The notes beneath the pieces are model-generated. The model ran no database searches. It had not been told where the DNA came from and was given only the letters and a program-made list of their open reading frames with translations. Shown piece by piece: positions 29,615-38,548 of a DNA stretch of 64,000 nucleotides (positions are counted from its first letter, which is position 1; every line of letters starts with the position of its first letter). Source of the DNA: Streptomyces sp. NBC_01351. GTDB taxonomy: Bacteria; Actinomycetota; Actinomycetes; Streptomycetales; Streptomycetaceae. The DNA lies in NCBI RefSeq assembly GCF_036237315.1, contig NZ_CP108356.1:1612001-1676000 (forward strand), given 5' to 3'. The position numbers were made by a program, and so were the translations under genes.

Positions 29615-30001
29615 GTGTCCGATCCGTTCAACATGTCCGGGCCGAGGTCATCCGCGCACCGGCCTGTCCACCCTCTCTCGGTGGCCGGGAACTCGGCGGC
29701 GCTGGATGCGGAGATAGCCCGCCAAGGGGTACGCATGGCGGCGTACGAACTGGGGGCGGTGCTGTCGGCCTCGACGGTGGCCGCGCAGCTGGGCATCAGC
29801 ATGTACGCCTCCGCGCAGACGGAGGAGAGCGACAGTGTCGGTGAAGCGGTGGGGCGGGGGCTGAGCGAGGGAATTCTCGCGGCCACGACGGCTCCCCTGC
29901 TGTACGCGGGGCTGGTGGGCCTGGTGTCGTGTGCGGGGTTCGGGTTCGCGGCGCACACGAACCGGGTGAAGCTGATGCAGCGGCGGATGGGCGTGCGCTG
30001 A
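29615..30001 (+). CDS. small membrane-associated protein of unknown function
   Basis: 128 aa from a GTG preceded by AGGGGGAG. Hydrophobic stretches occur at about residues 42-65 (AAYELGAVLSASTVAAQLG) and about 92-115 (LLYAGLVGLVSCAGFGFAA), with a basic C-terminal tail (NRVKLMQRRMGVR). This suggests two membrane helices with the tail in the cytoplasm. I recognise no family, and the neighbours give no functional hint. Confidence 0.65.
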   Translation: MSDPFNMSGPRSSAHRPVHPLSVAGNSAALDAEIARQGVRMAAYELGAVLSASTVAAQLGISMYASAQTEESDSVGEAVGRGLSEGILAATTAPLLYAGLVGLVSCAGFGFAAHTNRVKLMQRRMGVR

Positions 30002-30080
30002 AGGCGCCGAGGGCGCTCGGCTCTGTTTGGCCGACCCGCCCTGCTGTGACGAGATCCGGCCATGTGGCGCAGTACGAATC

Positions 30081-30683
30081 ATGAGCCTGGTGGAACTGAT
30101 CGCCCGTGCGGACGAGCGCGCCCTCGCCGCGAGCGCCGTCGCCTGCGTGGACCGCTGCCTGCCCCTCCTCGAAGGCGTCGAAGGCCTCGGCCTGGACGTC
30201 GACGAATCGGTACTGCGCCCCCTCTGGGTCGCCGTCGAGGGGGGTGACCGCTGGCTCGGCCGGCTGCGCGCCGCCGGCATGCAGGTGCGCCAGGTCACTC
30301 CGGACTGCGAACTCGCCGAGTACGCGATGCGGCTGGTCGAGCACATCCCCGCCGGCTACCGCGCGGACGCGCTGCGCGCCTGGGCCGACGAGTGCTCGAC
30401 CGTCCTGCTCGGCATCCACCAGCTGCTGGACGGCGCCTCCGCCGTCGACGAGGCCCGGGTCGCCGCGTACCGCACCGGTGACACCGAGGGCATCGGCCCT
30501 CTCACCCTCGGCGAACAGCGCCGCCAGACCTCCCTGCTGGAGATGCTCTCCGACGAATCGGGCTCGGGGCTGCGCGGCGCGCTCGCCCTGTCCAACGAGG
30601 GCAAGCGGGTCCTGCGCGCGGCGGTGTCGCGCCGTAGCAGGACGCTGGAGGCCCTGAGGGCCCGGGGAACGTCGGCGGGCTGA
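30081..30683 (+). CDS. conserved helical protein of unknown function
   Basis: 200 aa, rich in Ala, Leu, Arg and Glu, with no membrane segment or signal peptide. It begins MSLVELIARADERALAAS and is predicted from composition to be largely helical. I do not recognise a domain. The ATG at 30081 lacks a clear ribosome binding site, but codon usage is fully Streptomyces-like throughout, which supports coding. Confidence 0.6.
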   Translation: MSLVELIARADERALAASAVACVDRCLPLLEGVEGLGLDVDESVLRPLWVAVEGGDRWLGRLRAAGMQVRQVTPDCELAEYAMRLVEHIPAGYRADALRAWADECSTVLLGIHQLLDGASAVDEARVAAYRTGDTEGIGPLTLGEQRRQTSLLEMLSDESGSGLRGALALSNEGKRVLRAAVSRRSRTLEALRARGTSAG

Positions 30684-30762
30684 TGGCCGGATGCGGCCGG
30701 CGCGCACACATCCGGCCCACGTACAGGGGGGCGGCCGTCAACTCCGACGTGAGCGCAGGCCG

Positions 30763-32304
30763 TCAGTTGATCTCTCGTTCGAGTCCGGTCCAGTACGGTT
30801 CGCGCAGCTTGAACTTCTGGATCTTGCCGGTGGCCGTGCGCGGGATCGCCTCGCGGAACTCGACGCTCGTCGGCGCCTTGTAGCCGGCCATGCGCTCCTT
30901 GCAGTGGGCGATGATCTCGCCTTCCTCCGCCGTGGCCCCTTCGACCAGGACCACGAGCGCCTTGATCGTCTCGCCCCACTTCTCGTGCGGCACACCGATG
31001 ACGGCCACCTCGGCGACCGCCGGGTGGCGGAAGATGGTGTCCTCCACCTCGATCGACGAGACGTTCTCGCCCCCGGTGATGATCACGTCCTTCTTCCGGT
31101 CGGAGAGCGTCAGGTGCCCGTCGGCCTCGTCGATCGTGCCGCCGTCGCCGGTGTGGAACCAGCCGCCCTCGAGCGCCACCTCCGTCTCCTCCGGCTTGTC
31201 CCAGTAGCTCTCCAGCACGACGTTCGACCGCGCCAGCACTTCGCCGGACGCGGAGACCTTCAGCTTGACCCCGAGCGCGGGCAGCCCCGCGCGGGACAGC
31301 TTGTGCGCCCGCTCCTCGGCCGGCAGCCCGGCATCGCCGGCCCGGGCCCGGTTGTAGGTGAGCAGCGGCGAGGTCTCGGTCAGGCCGTAGATCTGGGTGA
31401 ACTCCCAGCCCAGCTCCTCGCCCATCCGCTGGATCGTCCTGCTCGGCGGGGGCGCCCCGGCGCAGACGATCCGTACGCGGTCACGGCCCGGGATCTCGCC
31501 CTCCCAGGTCGCGGCCGCATCCAGCACGGCGTTCCACACCGCGGGCGCGCCGCACATGAGCGTGACGCCGTGCTCGTCGACCCGACGCAGGATCTCCGCG
31601 CCGTCGACCTTGCGCAGTACCACCTGCTTCACGCCGAGCCCGGCCATCACGTACGGCATTCCCCAGCCGTTGCAGTGGAACATCGGCAGCGTGTGCATGT
31701 AGACGTCGCGCTCCCACACCCGGGTGTGCAGCCCGAAGGTCAGGCCGTTGACCCAGATGTTGCGATGGGTCAGCTGCACGCCCTTCGGGCGGGCGGTGGT
31801 GCCCGAGGTGTAATTGATCGTCGCCGTGGCGTCCTCGTCCGGGTTCGACCACGGCCGCGGCTCGACACCGAACCGCATCAGCTCGCTCTCCGTCTGAGCG
31901 CCGAGAACGAAGCGGTGGCGCGCCTTGACGCCGACGAGGGACTCGTCCAGCTCCGGGTCGACGAGCAGCACCGATGCCCCGCTCTGCCGCACCACGTAGT
32001 CGATCTCTTCGGGCTTGAGCCGGAAATTGACCGGCACGCAGATCCGGCCGCTCATCGGCACCGCGAACAACAGCTCCAGCAGCCGCGACGAGTTGTGGCT
32101 GACCACCGCCACCCGCTCGCCCTCCCCGACACCGAGCCGGTCGAACCCGGCTTGCCAGGCCCGAACCCGCTCCCCCAGCCGCCCGTACGTGGACACGGGC
32201 ACAGGCGGAGCGGGCTGGTCCGGCTCGTCGACCACGCCGGGGCTGGAGGAGAACCCCAGCTCGGCCCGGTCGAGGAAGTCCGAGACGGTCATCGGAATCC
32301 GCAT
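30763..32304 (-). CDS. AMP-forming acyl-CoA synthetase
   Basis: 513 aa, stand-alone adenylating enzyme. ANL motifs in order: phosphate loop NYTSGTTARPKGVQLTH (about residue 170), YGLTETSPL (about 320), GWFHTGDGGTID (about 395), DRKKDVIITGGENVSS (about 415) and the catalytic Lys in RTATGKIQK (about 500). It activates a carboxylic acid to its CoA thioester through the acyl-AMP; the fatty-acid or aryl preference cannot be read by eye. AGGAGA precedes the ATG at 32304. It is monocistronic, with no carrier protein or polyketide genes nearby. Confidence 0.9.
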   Translation of the reverse strand: MRIPMTVSDFLDRAELGFSSSPGVVDEPDQPAPPVPVSTYGRLGERVRAWQAGFDRLGVGEGERVAVVSHNSSRLLELLFAVPMSGRICVPVNFRLKPEEIDYVVRQSGASVLLVDPELDESLVGVKARHRFVLGAQTESELMRFGVEPRPWSNPDEDATATINYTSGTTARPKGVQLTHRNIWVNGLTFGLHTRVWERDVYMHTLPMFHCNGWGMPYVMAGLGVKQVVLRKVDGAEILRRVDEHGVTLMCGAPAVWNAVLDAAATWEGEIPGRDRVRIVCAGAPPPSRTIQRMGEELGWEFTQIYGLTETSPLLTYNRARAGDAGLPAEERAHKLSRAGLPALGVKLKVSASGEVLARSNVVLESYWDKPEETEVALEGGWFHTGDGGTIDEADGHLTLSDRKKDVIITGGENVSSIEVEDTIFRHPAVAEVAVIGVPHEKWGETIKALVVLVEGATAEEGEIIAHCKERMAGYKAPTSVEFREAIPRTATGKIQKFKLREPYWTGLEREIN

Positions 32305-32518
32305 TGCTCTCTCCTGGGATCGGGACATCTACATGGAGGGGCACCGAAGGCCGCAACCGGCACCGGCACCGACACCGGTTGGCCGGCCGACCAACTGACC
32401 TGAAAACGACTGACACCTGATCTCGACCCGGCCGAACCGCGCACGTGAACGCCGCACTCCCGGTCGTCGTCATGGCAGGCATCGTGCCGCGTCCGGTGCA
32501 CCCGCCACCAGCCCGCCG

Positions 32519-33649
32519 TCAGCCGCGGGTCGCCCCGAAACGCACACCCCCCTGGCCGCCTGCCTTCCCGTCCCCCACACCGTCACTCATCCCCTCGACC
32601 AGCAACTCCCCCTCGGCGACGACCTCCGCCCGCCGTGCCTTGGACAACTTGTCGTCGAACAGCTCGACGGTGAGCAGGTTCCCGTCCAGCTTCCACAGCC
32701 CGGCGACGAACCCGTCGACGAGGAGCGCGCAATGTGCCTGGTTGCCCGTCCAGGTGCGGCCCTTCGCCTCGGGGGTGATCACGCGGGTGCGGTCGGCGTG
32801 CGAGAGCAGCAGGTTGTCGAACTCGGGGAGGAAGCGGGGCGGCGCCGGGGTGTCCGCATCGGGCCGGGGCGCGTCGGGCAGGTCGAACAGCTCGACCCCG
32901 TTCTCGTCCCGGAAGACGGCCAGGCCGGGCCGCAGCCGCTCGAAGGCCTCGCGCAGCCGGGTCAGGCCGGCCCAGGTCTGCATGTCCTTGACGGAGGCGG
33001 GCCCGAAGGCGCCGAGGTAGCGCAGCACGACCTCGTCCACGGGCTGCGGCTCGGCGGCGGGGGCGGTCCGGCCGAGCCAGTTCTCGGCAGTCGTCAGCCG
33101 GACCTGGCCACTGCGTCCCCACACCCCCCGGGGCGTGACCTGGACGAGCGGGAGCCGGCAACGGGCGGCGACGGACAGGGACTGCGGATCGGCGTCGGGC
33201 CACTCCTTGAGCAGCTCCTCCCGGATCTCGGCCATGGTGCGCGGCTCGCTCTCGACGAACGCGCGGGCCCGCGCCGCCAGCCGGTCCAGGTCCACCCCTC
33301 CGAGCCCCTTCCGGAAGTAGGTGACCTCCCGGTCCCGGGCGGGCTGGACCAGCGGGCGCAGGGTCTGGGCGTCGTCCGCCGTGTGGGTGTGGATGGTCGA
33401 GCGCATGGTGACCATACGGACCACCTCGCGGGACTCCATGAGCCCGGCCAGTTCGGCGGGCCGGAATCCGGCGAGGCGGGCGTGGAGCTGGAAGTACGGG
33501 GGCTTCACGTTCTGCGCCTGCAGCCCGACGAGGTGCGCGACGGCGTCCCGCGCGGACATCTCGGCGCGGCTCAGCAGCAACTGGCGGGCGAGCGTGGCAC
33601 GGTTCAGAGCGCGGGTGCCGAGTACGGGATGTGCAGTCCTGGAGGCCAT
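32519..33649 (-). CDS. AlkZ/YcaQ-like winged-helix DNA glycosylase family protein
   Basis: 376 aa. The N-terminal region has RALNRATLARQLLLSR and the characteristic Q-x-Q element in HLVGLQAQNVKPPYF (about residue 42), followed by MRSTIHTHTADD. These mark the winged-helix family that includes AlkZ, where the Q-x-Q pair forms the active site for excising interstrand crosslinks and alkylated bases. Later segments LVDGFVAGLW and LPEFDNLLLSHADRTR (about 285) are also typical. The C-terminal 25 residues are glycine-rich and disordered. The exact lesion is unknown. It is divergent from corA. Confidence 0.85.
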   Translation of the reverse strand: MASRTAHPVLGTRALNRATLARQLLLSRAEMSARDAVAHLVGLQAQNVKPPYFQLHARLAGFRPAELAGLMESREVVRMVTMRSTIHTHTADDAQTLRPLVQPARDREVTYFRKGLGGVDLDRLAARARAFVESEPRTMAEIREELLKEWPDADPQSLSVAARCRLPLVQVTPRGVWGRSGQVRLTTAENWLGRTAPAAEPQPVDEVVLRYLGAFGPASVKDMQTWAGLTRLREAFERLRPGLAVFRDENGVELFDLPDAPRPDADTPAPPRFLPEFDNLLLSHADRTRVITPEAKGRTWTGNQAHCALLVDGFVAGLWKLDGNLLTVELFDDKLSKARRAEVVAEGELLVEGMSDGVGDGKAGGQGGVRFGATRG

Positions 33650-33773
33650 GACAGCAAACTAGCCTTCTTTGCGGACACCTTCTGTCCGCAACTCGACTTG
33701 AATCCCTCCACCCGATTGCCCTATATCCTGCCCATTACCCATAAACACACGCTCGACCGGGAGCTGACCTGCG

Positions 33774-34940
33774 ATGTCGGAGCGCCCAGACCGCCGCCCT
33801 TCGCCGTCCGCCGCGAAGCGGCCGAGTTGGCGCCGCCCCGCCTCGCCGGCCGCCACACCCCCGGCGGGCCCGCCGGCCTCCCCGCAGCCCGCACCCTCCG
33901 CACCCACTCCCCCGAACCACCGCAGCGTGATCGACTCGGCCGTGTACCGCGACGGCCGCCGCGTCGCCTCCCCCACCACCCTGGCCGACACCTTCCGCCG
34001 ACTGCGCGAAGAGCCGGACGGCATGGCCTGGATCGGCCTGCACCGCCCCACCGAGCCCGAACTGCACTCCCTGGCAGCCGAGTTCAACCTCCACGAACTC
34101 GCCGTCGAGGACGCCCTGGAGGCACACCAGCGCCCCAAGCTCGAGCGCTACGGGGACACCCTCTTCGTCGTCCTGCGCGCGGCCCGCTACCTCGACGCCC
34201 AGGAGGAGGTCGAGTTCAGCGAACTCCACGTCTTCGTGGGCCCGGACTTCCTGATCACGGTCCGCCACGGCGGCGCCCCGGACCTCTCCACCGTCCGCCA
34301 CCGCATGGAGGAAACCCCGGACCTCCTCTCCCTGGGCCCGGAGGCCGCCCTGTACGCGATCCTCGACGCGGTGGTCGACGGATACGCCCCCGTCGTCGAG
34401 GGCGTCCAGACGGACATCGACGAGATCGAAACGGAAGTCTTCCGCGGAGACCCGGCGGTCTCCCGCCGCATCTACGAACTCTCCCGCGAAATGGTCGAGT
34501 TCCAACGCGCCACCCGCCCCCTGGTCGGCATGCTCCACGGCCTGATGGCGGGCTTCGCCAAGTACGGCACGGACGAGGAACTCCAGCGCTACCTCCGAGA
34601 CGTGGCCGACCACGTCACCCACACCAGCGAACGCGTCGACGGCTTCCGCCAGGCCCTCACGGAAATCCTGACGGTGAACGCGACGCTGGTCTCCCAACAA
34701 CAGAACGCGGAAATGCGCGCCCTGGCGGAGGCCGGCTTCGAACAGAACGAGGAGATCAAGAAGGTTTCCTCATGGGCTGCCATTTTGTTTGCTCCCACAC
34801 TCGTCGGAACTATCTACGGCATGAACTTTGAGTCCATGCCTGAGTTGGGATGGAGCTTCGGATACCCCCTTGCGATCTGCCTCATGGGGGTGATTTGCGC
34901 CAGTTTGTACGTGATTTTCAAGCGGCGGGACTGGCTCTGA
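33774..34940 (+). CDS. corA: CorA-type magnesium/cobalt channel
   Basis: 388 aa. A disordered Ser/Pro-rich N terminus (1-50) leads to the cytoplasmic funnel (about 50-325) and two C-terminal membrane helices with the selectivity motif YGMNF at about residue 348 and a short basic end (FKRRDWL). It conducts Mg2+ or Co2+ into the cell. Up to codon 329 third positions are almost all G or C; from KK|VSSWAAILF onwards they switch to many A/T (GTT, TCA, GCT, ATT, TTT, ACT). The last 59 codons therefore appear to have a different origin, and homologous 3' pieces recur at 61.94 and 62.50 kb. Confidence 0.93.
   Translation: MSERPDRRPSPSAAKRPSWRRPASPAATPPAGPPASPQPAPSAPTPPNHRSVIDSAVYRDGRRVASPTTLADTFRRLREEPDGMAWIGLHRPTEPELHSLAAEFNLHELAVEDALEAHQRPKLERYGDTLFVVLRAARYLDAQEEVEFSELHVFVGPDFLITVRHGGAPDLSTVRHRMEETPDLLSLGPEAALYAILDAVVDGYAPVVEGVQTDIDEIETEVFRGDPAVSRRIYELSREMVEFQRATRPLVGMLHGLMAGFAKYGTDEELQRYLRDVADHVTHTSERVDGFRQALTEILTVNATLVSQQQNAEMRALAEAGFEQNEEIKKVSSWAAILFAPTLVGTIYGMNFESMPELGWSFGYPLAICLMGVICASLYVIFKRRDWL
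34758..34940 (+). repeat. corA 3' end, copy 1 of an attachment-site-like repeat
   Basis: The last 60 codons of the intact corA are homologous to 61943-62127 and, over about 40 bases, to 62504-62545. ATCTACGGCATGAACTT (34812-34828) is identical in copy 2. The composition change begins at about 34764, directly after the AAGAAG where all three copies start. I interpret this as the left junction (attL-like) of an integrated element that supplied a replacement corA end. Confidence 0.6.
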
Positions 34941-35428
34941 GCCCCTCGCGTGACGCTCAGTCATCGTTCGCACTTCGCTTTCGCATCACTCACAGATCGA
35001 CCCAGAAGCGGCCGTGGGGGGAATCTGGGGGGAATAGATGCGAGTGATCTCCTCGCCCTGCCCCGGCAAGCCCGTGACCAGGCCTTTTTGGGCGTCGGCG
35101 AGCCTTGGGGGGAATCCGGGGAGAAACGAATGGCAGTCAGCACCTTGCGCGCGCCGCAACGACCCCGCCCGGCTTCCTGTTCAGCGCTCCCTGCAGAGCG
35201 CGCCGACCCTGCGGCGCGTCACAGACAGCGACCTCCATGCTCTTGTCGTCCCGGACAGCCCCCAGGGTCAGAACGCCCTGACCTGTCGCAAGCTGTTACC
35301 TCGCCAAGGCTTCACACCTGCGTCTGAGGTGACCACGCAGCAGGCCACGGGCGGAGCCCAACCTGGGCGGCACCCCCGTCTCCGCAGCCCGGAGCCTTAC
35401 AGCGTCAACTTCGCGACGTATGCGGGCC
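34941..35428. other. non-coding region next to corA, candidate element left end
   Basis: I see no supportable gene in this 488-bp stretch. It contains two adjacent TGGGGGGAAT repeats (35015-35035) and a related TTGGGGGGAATCC at about 35103. An open frame across 34950-35327 has no ribosome binding site and no family resemblance. Confidence 0.5.
35015..35035. repeat. TGGGGGGAAT direct repeat pair, left
   Basis: TGGGGGGAATC followed by TGGGGGGAAT. The same 21 bases occur at 61782-61802, just before the second corA 3' copy. Paired direct repeats near both ends are what arm-type integrase binding sites look like (inference). Confidence 0.65.
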
Positions 35429-36703
35429 TTACGGGCGCTGCGTGCGCGAGTCCCACGCTGATTTCCTGCTCGGAACCGACCTGGACAACGGTCGGGTACG
35501 GACTTCTCTCGACGCCAGTAGGGCCAGGCACGCGGCCACTACGGAGAGTCCGGCCAGAGTCGCGAAGAGGTGGGGGTAGCCGCCGAGTGGGCCCGCGAGG
35601 GCGGCGCCGGCCCAGGGGGCCAGTGCTCCCGCGATGTGGGCCGGGGCGCCGAGAAGTCCGGAGAGGCGGCCGTAGTGGGTGGCGCCCCAGCGGTCGGTGA
35701 CGGCGGTGGCCTGGAGCAGGGTCAGGTTGCCTCGTACAACACCAGCCAGGACCGCGAGCGCGATCAGCAGTGGCATCGGGCCAGGCACCAGGGCGAGGGC
35801 CGCTGTCGTTGCACCGCCCAGGGTGAGCAGGGTGACGGTGCGGGTGGTGACGGACGTGCGGGTGGACAGGCTGGCGTAGAGGGTGCGGCCGAGGGTTTGG
35901 CCGGCGCCGCCGAGTCCGAGGGCCCAGGCGGCGGTTGTCGTGCTGGCGCCGCGTTCGGTGAGGAGTGGGATGAGGCCCATGACGACTGCGTACATGGCGA
36001 AGCCGGAGAGGGTGAAGGCGACGGCAAGGAGGAGGAAGGGGCGGCTGCGGGTGACCGGCGTGCGGTCGGTTGAGGGCGGGGCGGGTGCGGCCGGTGGCCA
36101 TGGGGCGCGTAGGGCGAGAGCGTGGGCGGGGATGGTGACGGCGGCGAGCATCACGGCGAGCACGGCGTAGGTGGCTCGCCAACTGAGGTGTTCGGCCAGG
36201 GTCGCGGTCAGCGGAGCGAAGACGGTGGAGGCCAGTCCGCCGGCGAGGGTGACGATCGTCAGGGCCCGGACCCGGTCGGCCCCCCACCAGCGAGTGAGGG
36301 CGGCGAAGGCGGGCGGGTAGAAGGTTGCGGCCATGGCCAGGCCCGCGAGGATCCAACCGCAGGTGAAGACAGGCAGGTTCGGGGCGGCTGCGATCAGCAG
36401 GATGGCCAGAGTGCCGATCACGGATCCGGTGGTCATCACGGCGCGTGGGCCCCGGCGGTCGAGTGTCCGGCCGATGGGGATGCCGGCCATGGCCGAGACG
36501 ATGAGTGCCAGGGAGAAGGCGCCCGTCGCAGCGTTGGCGGACCAGCCGGTGTCCGCCGTCAGGCGTGGGAGCAGGACGGGGAAGGCGTAGTAGACGATGC
36601 CCCAGCTCGTGATCTGAGTGGCGCAGAGGGCCGGGAGGACGCCGCGTGGCCGCGACCGGACCCCCGTCCCGGTCGCGGCCACGTCGGCCTTGGTGTTGGT
36701 CAC
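35429..36703 (-). CDS. MFS transporter of an arsenic-type cluster
   Basis: 424 aa with about 12 hydrophobic helices. The major facilitator loop motif appears as GIPIGRTLDRRGPRAVMTTG (about residues 74-93). GTG at 36703 lies 5 bp after the FAD-oxidoreductase stop, so the two form an operon, read divergently from arsR and the arsN-like gene. An exporter of an arsenical product is therefore likely, but the sequence alone does not show the substrate. The last 25 residues are polar and basic. Confidence 0.8.
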   Translation of the reverse strand: MTNTKADVAATGTGVRSRPRGVLPALCATQITSWGIVYYAFPVLLPRLTADTGWSANAATGAFSLALIVSAMAGIPIGRTLDRRGPRAVMTTGSVIGTLAILLIAAAPNLPVFTCGWILAGLAMAATFYPPAFAALTRWWGADRVRALTIVTLAGGLASTVFAPLTATLAEHLSWRATYAVLAVMLAAVTIPAHALALRAPWPPAAPAPPSTDRTPVTRSRPFLLLAVAFTLSGFAMYAVVMGLIPLLTERGASTTTAAWALGLGGAGQTLGRTLYASLSTRTSVTTRTVTLLTLGGATTAALALVPGPMPLLIALAVLAGVVRGNLTLLQATAVTDRWGATHYGRLSGLLGAPAHIAGALAPWAGAALAGPLGGYPHLFATLAGLSVVAACLALLASREVRTRPLSRSVPSRKSAWDSRTQRP

Positions 36704-36708
36704 CTCGG

Positions 36709-38067
36709 TCAGCAGCCGCCGGAGGGGGCGGGGGCGCCGATGGTGAGGGTGGCCGGGGCGGCGCAGCAGCCTCCGCCACTGGTCTCCTCGGCTGCCGCGG
36801 GCTGGTCGAAGAGTCCGGCTCCGCCGCAGACCCCGGTCTCGGGGAGGGTCAACTCGACACGCTCTGCGGCTTCGCGATCGCCGGCGAGGGCGGCGGCGAT
36901 GGAGCGGACCTGCTCGTAGCCGGTCATGGCCAGGAAGGTGGGGGCGCGGCCGTAGGACTTCATGCCGGCGAGGTAGACGTCCTTCTCCGGGTGCGAGAGC
37001 TCGCTCGCGCCGTGGGGGTAGACGGTGCCGCAGGAGTGCTGGTTGGGGTCGATCAGCGGGGCGAGCGCGGTGGGGGCCTGGAGGCGTTCGTCGAGGCCGA
37101 GTCGGAGCTCGCCGAGGAAGGTGAGGTCAGGGCGGAAGCCGGTGAGGACGATGACCTCGTCGACCGGGTCGAGGCGGCGGCCGTCTTCACCGACGAGGAC
37201 CAGGCGGCCGTCGGTGTCGCGCTCGACGGTCTCGGTACGGAAGCCGGTGACGGCGTCGGCGTATCCACCGTCGACGGCGGCCTTCGCCGCCAGGCCGAGG
37301 GCACCGCGGGCGGGCAGCTGGTCGGCTTCGCCACCGCCGAAGGTCGAACCACTGATACCGCGGCGCAGGATCCACAGGGCGTGGGTGCCCTGCTCGTCCT
37401 TCGCGAGGTCGGCGAGGTAGGCAAGCGCGGTGAAGGCGGAGGCCCCGGAGCCGATCACGGCGGTGCGCTTGCCGGCGTAACGGGTGCGGGCGGCCAGGTC
37501 CTTGAAGTCCGGGACGCGGTAGGCGATGCGGTCGGCCGCGGCGCGCTCCCCGAGAGCGGCGAGGCCGCTGCCGCCGGCCGGGCTGGGGGTGGACCAGGTG
37601 CCGGAGGCGTCGATGACGGCGCGGGCGAAGACGCGGGCCTCGCTGCCGTCGGCGGCGGTGTAGTGGATGACGTAGGGCTGGGCATCGCGGTCGGCGTCGA
37701 CGATGCGGTCGCGGCCGGTGCGGGAGACGCCGGTGACGGTCGCGTCGTAGCGGACCTTGTCGCCGAGGACATCGGCGAGGGGCTGGAGGTAGAGGTCTGC
37801 CCAGTCCCCGCCCGAGGGGTAGGTGTCGGCGTCGGGCTTGGTCCAGCCGGTGGGGGCGAGGAGCTTCTCGGCAGCCGGGTCGACGACCTCGCCCCAGGTG
37901 GAGAAGAGCCGTACGTGAGCCCATGCGCGGACCGCGGAGGCGGCGGTGGGGCCCGCCTCCAGGACGAGGGGTTCGATGTCCCGCTCGATGAGCCGGGCCG
38001 CGGCCGCGAGGCCGATCGGACCGGCTCCGATCACGACGACGGGCAGGGCTTCATTGGATGCGTTCAC
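36709..38067 (-). CDS. FAD/NAD(P)-dependent oxidoreductase with Cys-rich tail (ArsO-like)
   Basis: 452 aa from a GTG with GGGGAG 6 bases upstream. An FAD-binding Rossmann motif VVVIGAGPIGLAAAARLIER lies at about residues 10-29 and an NAD(P)-binding motif TAVIGSGASAFTALAYLADL at about 208. The C terminus ends in a cysteine-rich tail with GVCGGAG and GGGCCAAP and a final Cys, which could bind As(III). Flavoproteins of this kind (ArsO) are found in Streptomyces ars operons. It shares an operon with the MFS gene and a divergent promoter with arsR. The catalysed reaction is not established. Confidence 0.8.
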   Translation of the reverse strand: MNASNEALPVVVIGAGPIGLAAAARLIERDIEPLVLEAGPTAASAVRAWAHVRLFSTWGEVVDPAAEKLLAPTGWTKPDADTYPSGGDWADLYLQPLADVLGDKVRYDATVTGVSRTGRDRIVDADRDAQPYVIHYTAADGSEARVFARAVIDASGTWSTPSPAGGSGLAALGERAAADRIAYRVPDFKDLAARTRYAGKRTAVIGSGASAFTALAYLADLAKDEQGTHALWILRRGISGSTFGGGEADQLPARGALGLAAKAAVDGGYADAVTGFRTETVERDTDGRLVLVGEDGRRLDPVDEVIVLTGFRPDLTFLGELRLGLDERLQAPTALAPLIDPNQHSCGTVYPHGASELSHPEKDVYLAGMKSYGRAPTFLAMTGYEQVRSIAAALAGDREAAERVELTLPETGVCGGAGLFDQPAAAEETSGGGCCAAPATLTIGAPAPSGGC

Positions 38068-38087
38068 GACGGACTCCCCTATTACTT

Positions 38088-38143
38088 CGACGTTTGTCGA
38101 TGTCCTGACGGCTCCAGACTGACACCCCACATCGACGTTCGTC
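38088..38143. promoter_or_regulatory. candidate ArsR operators in the divergent promoter
   Basis: CGACGTTTGTC (38088-38098) and CGACGTTCGTC (38133-38143) are near-identical, with centres 45 bp apart, between the divergent oxidoreductase and arsR genes. The left copy extends to the imperfect palindrome TTCGAC-GTTT-GTCGAT. Repression of both directions by the adjacent ArsR is likely. Confidence 0.55.
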
Positions 38144-38182
38144 AACATAGACATCCATCTAATTTCTGGGGATGATGAAGAC

Positions 38183-38548
38183 ATGTCCCCTTCCAAGGTG
38201 CTGCCCCTGCTGGAGCCGGACGCCGTCGCGCCGTGCTGCCCACCGCTGTCGGAGCGCCCGCTGACGGCCGAGGAGGCCGAGCGGACCGCGGTGATGTTCA
38301 AGGCGCTGGGCGATCCGGTGCGCCTGCGGTTGTTCTCGGCCGTCGCCTCGCACGAGGGCGGCGAGGCGTGCGTGTGCGACATCTCGGATGTGGGTGTCTC
38401 CCAGCCGACGGTCTCCCACCACCTGAAGAAGCTCAAGGACGCCGGCCTGCTCTCCTCCGAGCGGCGCGGAACCTGGGTCTACTACCGGGTAGAGCCCGCA
38501 GTGCTCACCGCCATGGGCGCCATCCTGACCCGGGCCGGAACCGTATGA
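38183..38548 (+). CDS. arsR: ArsR/SmtB family metalloid-responsive repressor
   Basis: 121 aa winged helix: FKALGDPVRLRLFSAVA (about residues 40-56), recognition helix VSQPTVSHHLKKLKDAGLL (about 72-90) and wing RRGTWVYYRV. The As(III) site is probably the vicinal cysteine pair in EACVCDIS just before the recognition helix; CCPP near the N terminus offers two more thiols. It should release its operators when As(III) or Sb(III) binds. The ATG of the acetyltransferase gene overlaps its stop (ATGA). Confidence 0.92.
   Translation: MSPSKVLPLLEPDAVAPCCPPLSERPLTAEEAERTAVMFKALGDPVRLRLFSAVASHEGGEACVCDISDVGVSQPTVSHHLKKLKDAGLLSSERRGTWVYYRVEPAVLTAMGAILTRAGTV

Noticed and set aside
30763..32304. Start of a secondary-metabolite cluster (AMP ligase, MFS genes)
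   Set aside because: There are no carrier proteins, condensation or ketosynthase domains, or tailoring enzymes around it.
34950..35327. Open frame downstream of corA as a possible integrase fragment
   Set aside because: No recombinase motif, ribosome binding site or family resemblance was visible, so only the direct repeats are reported.
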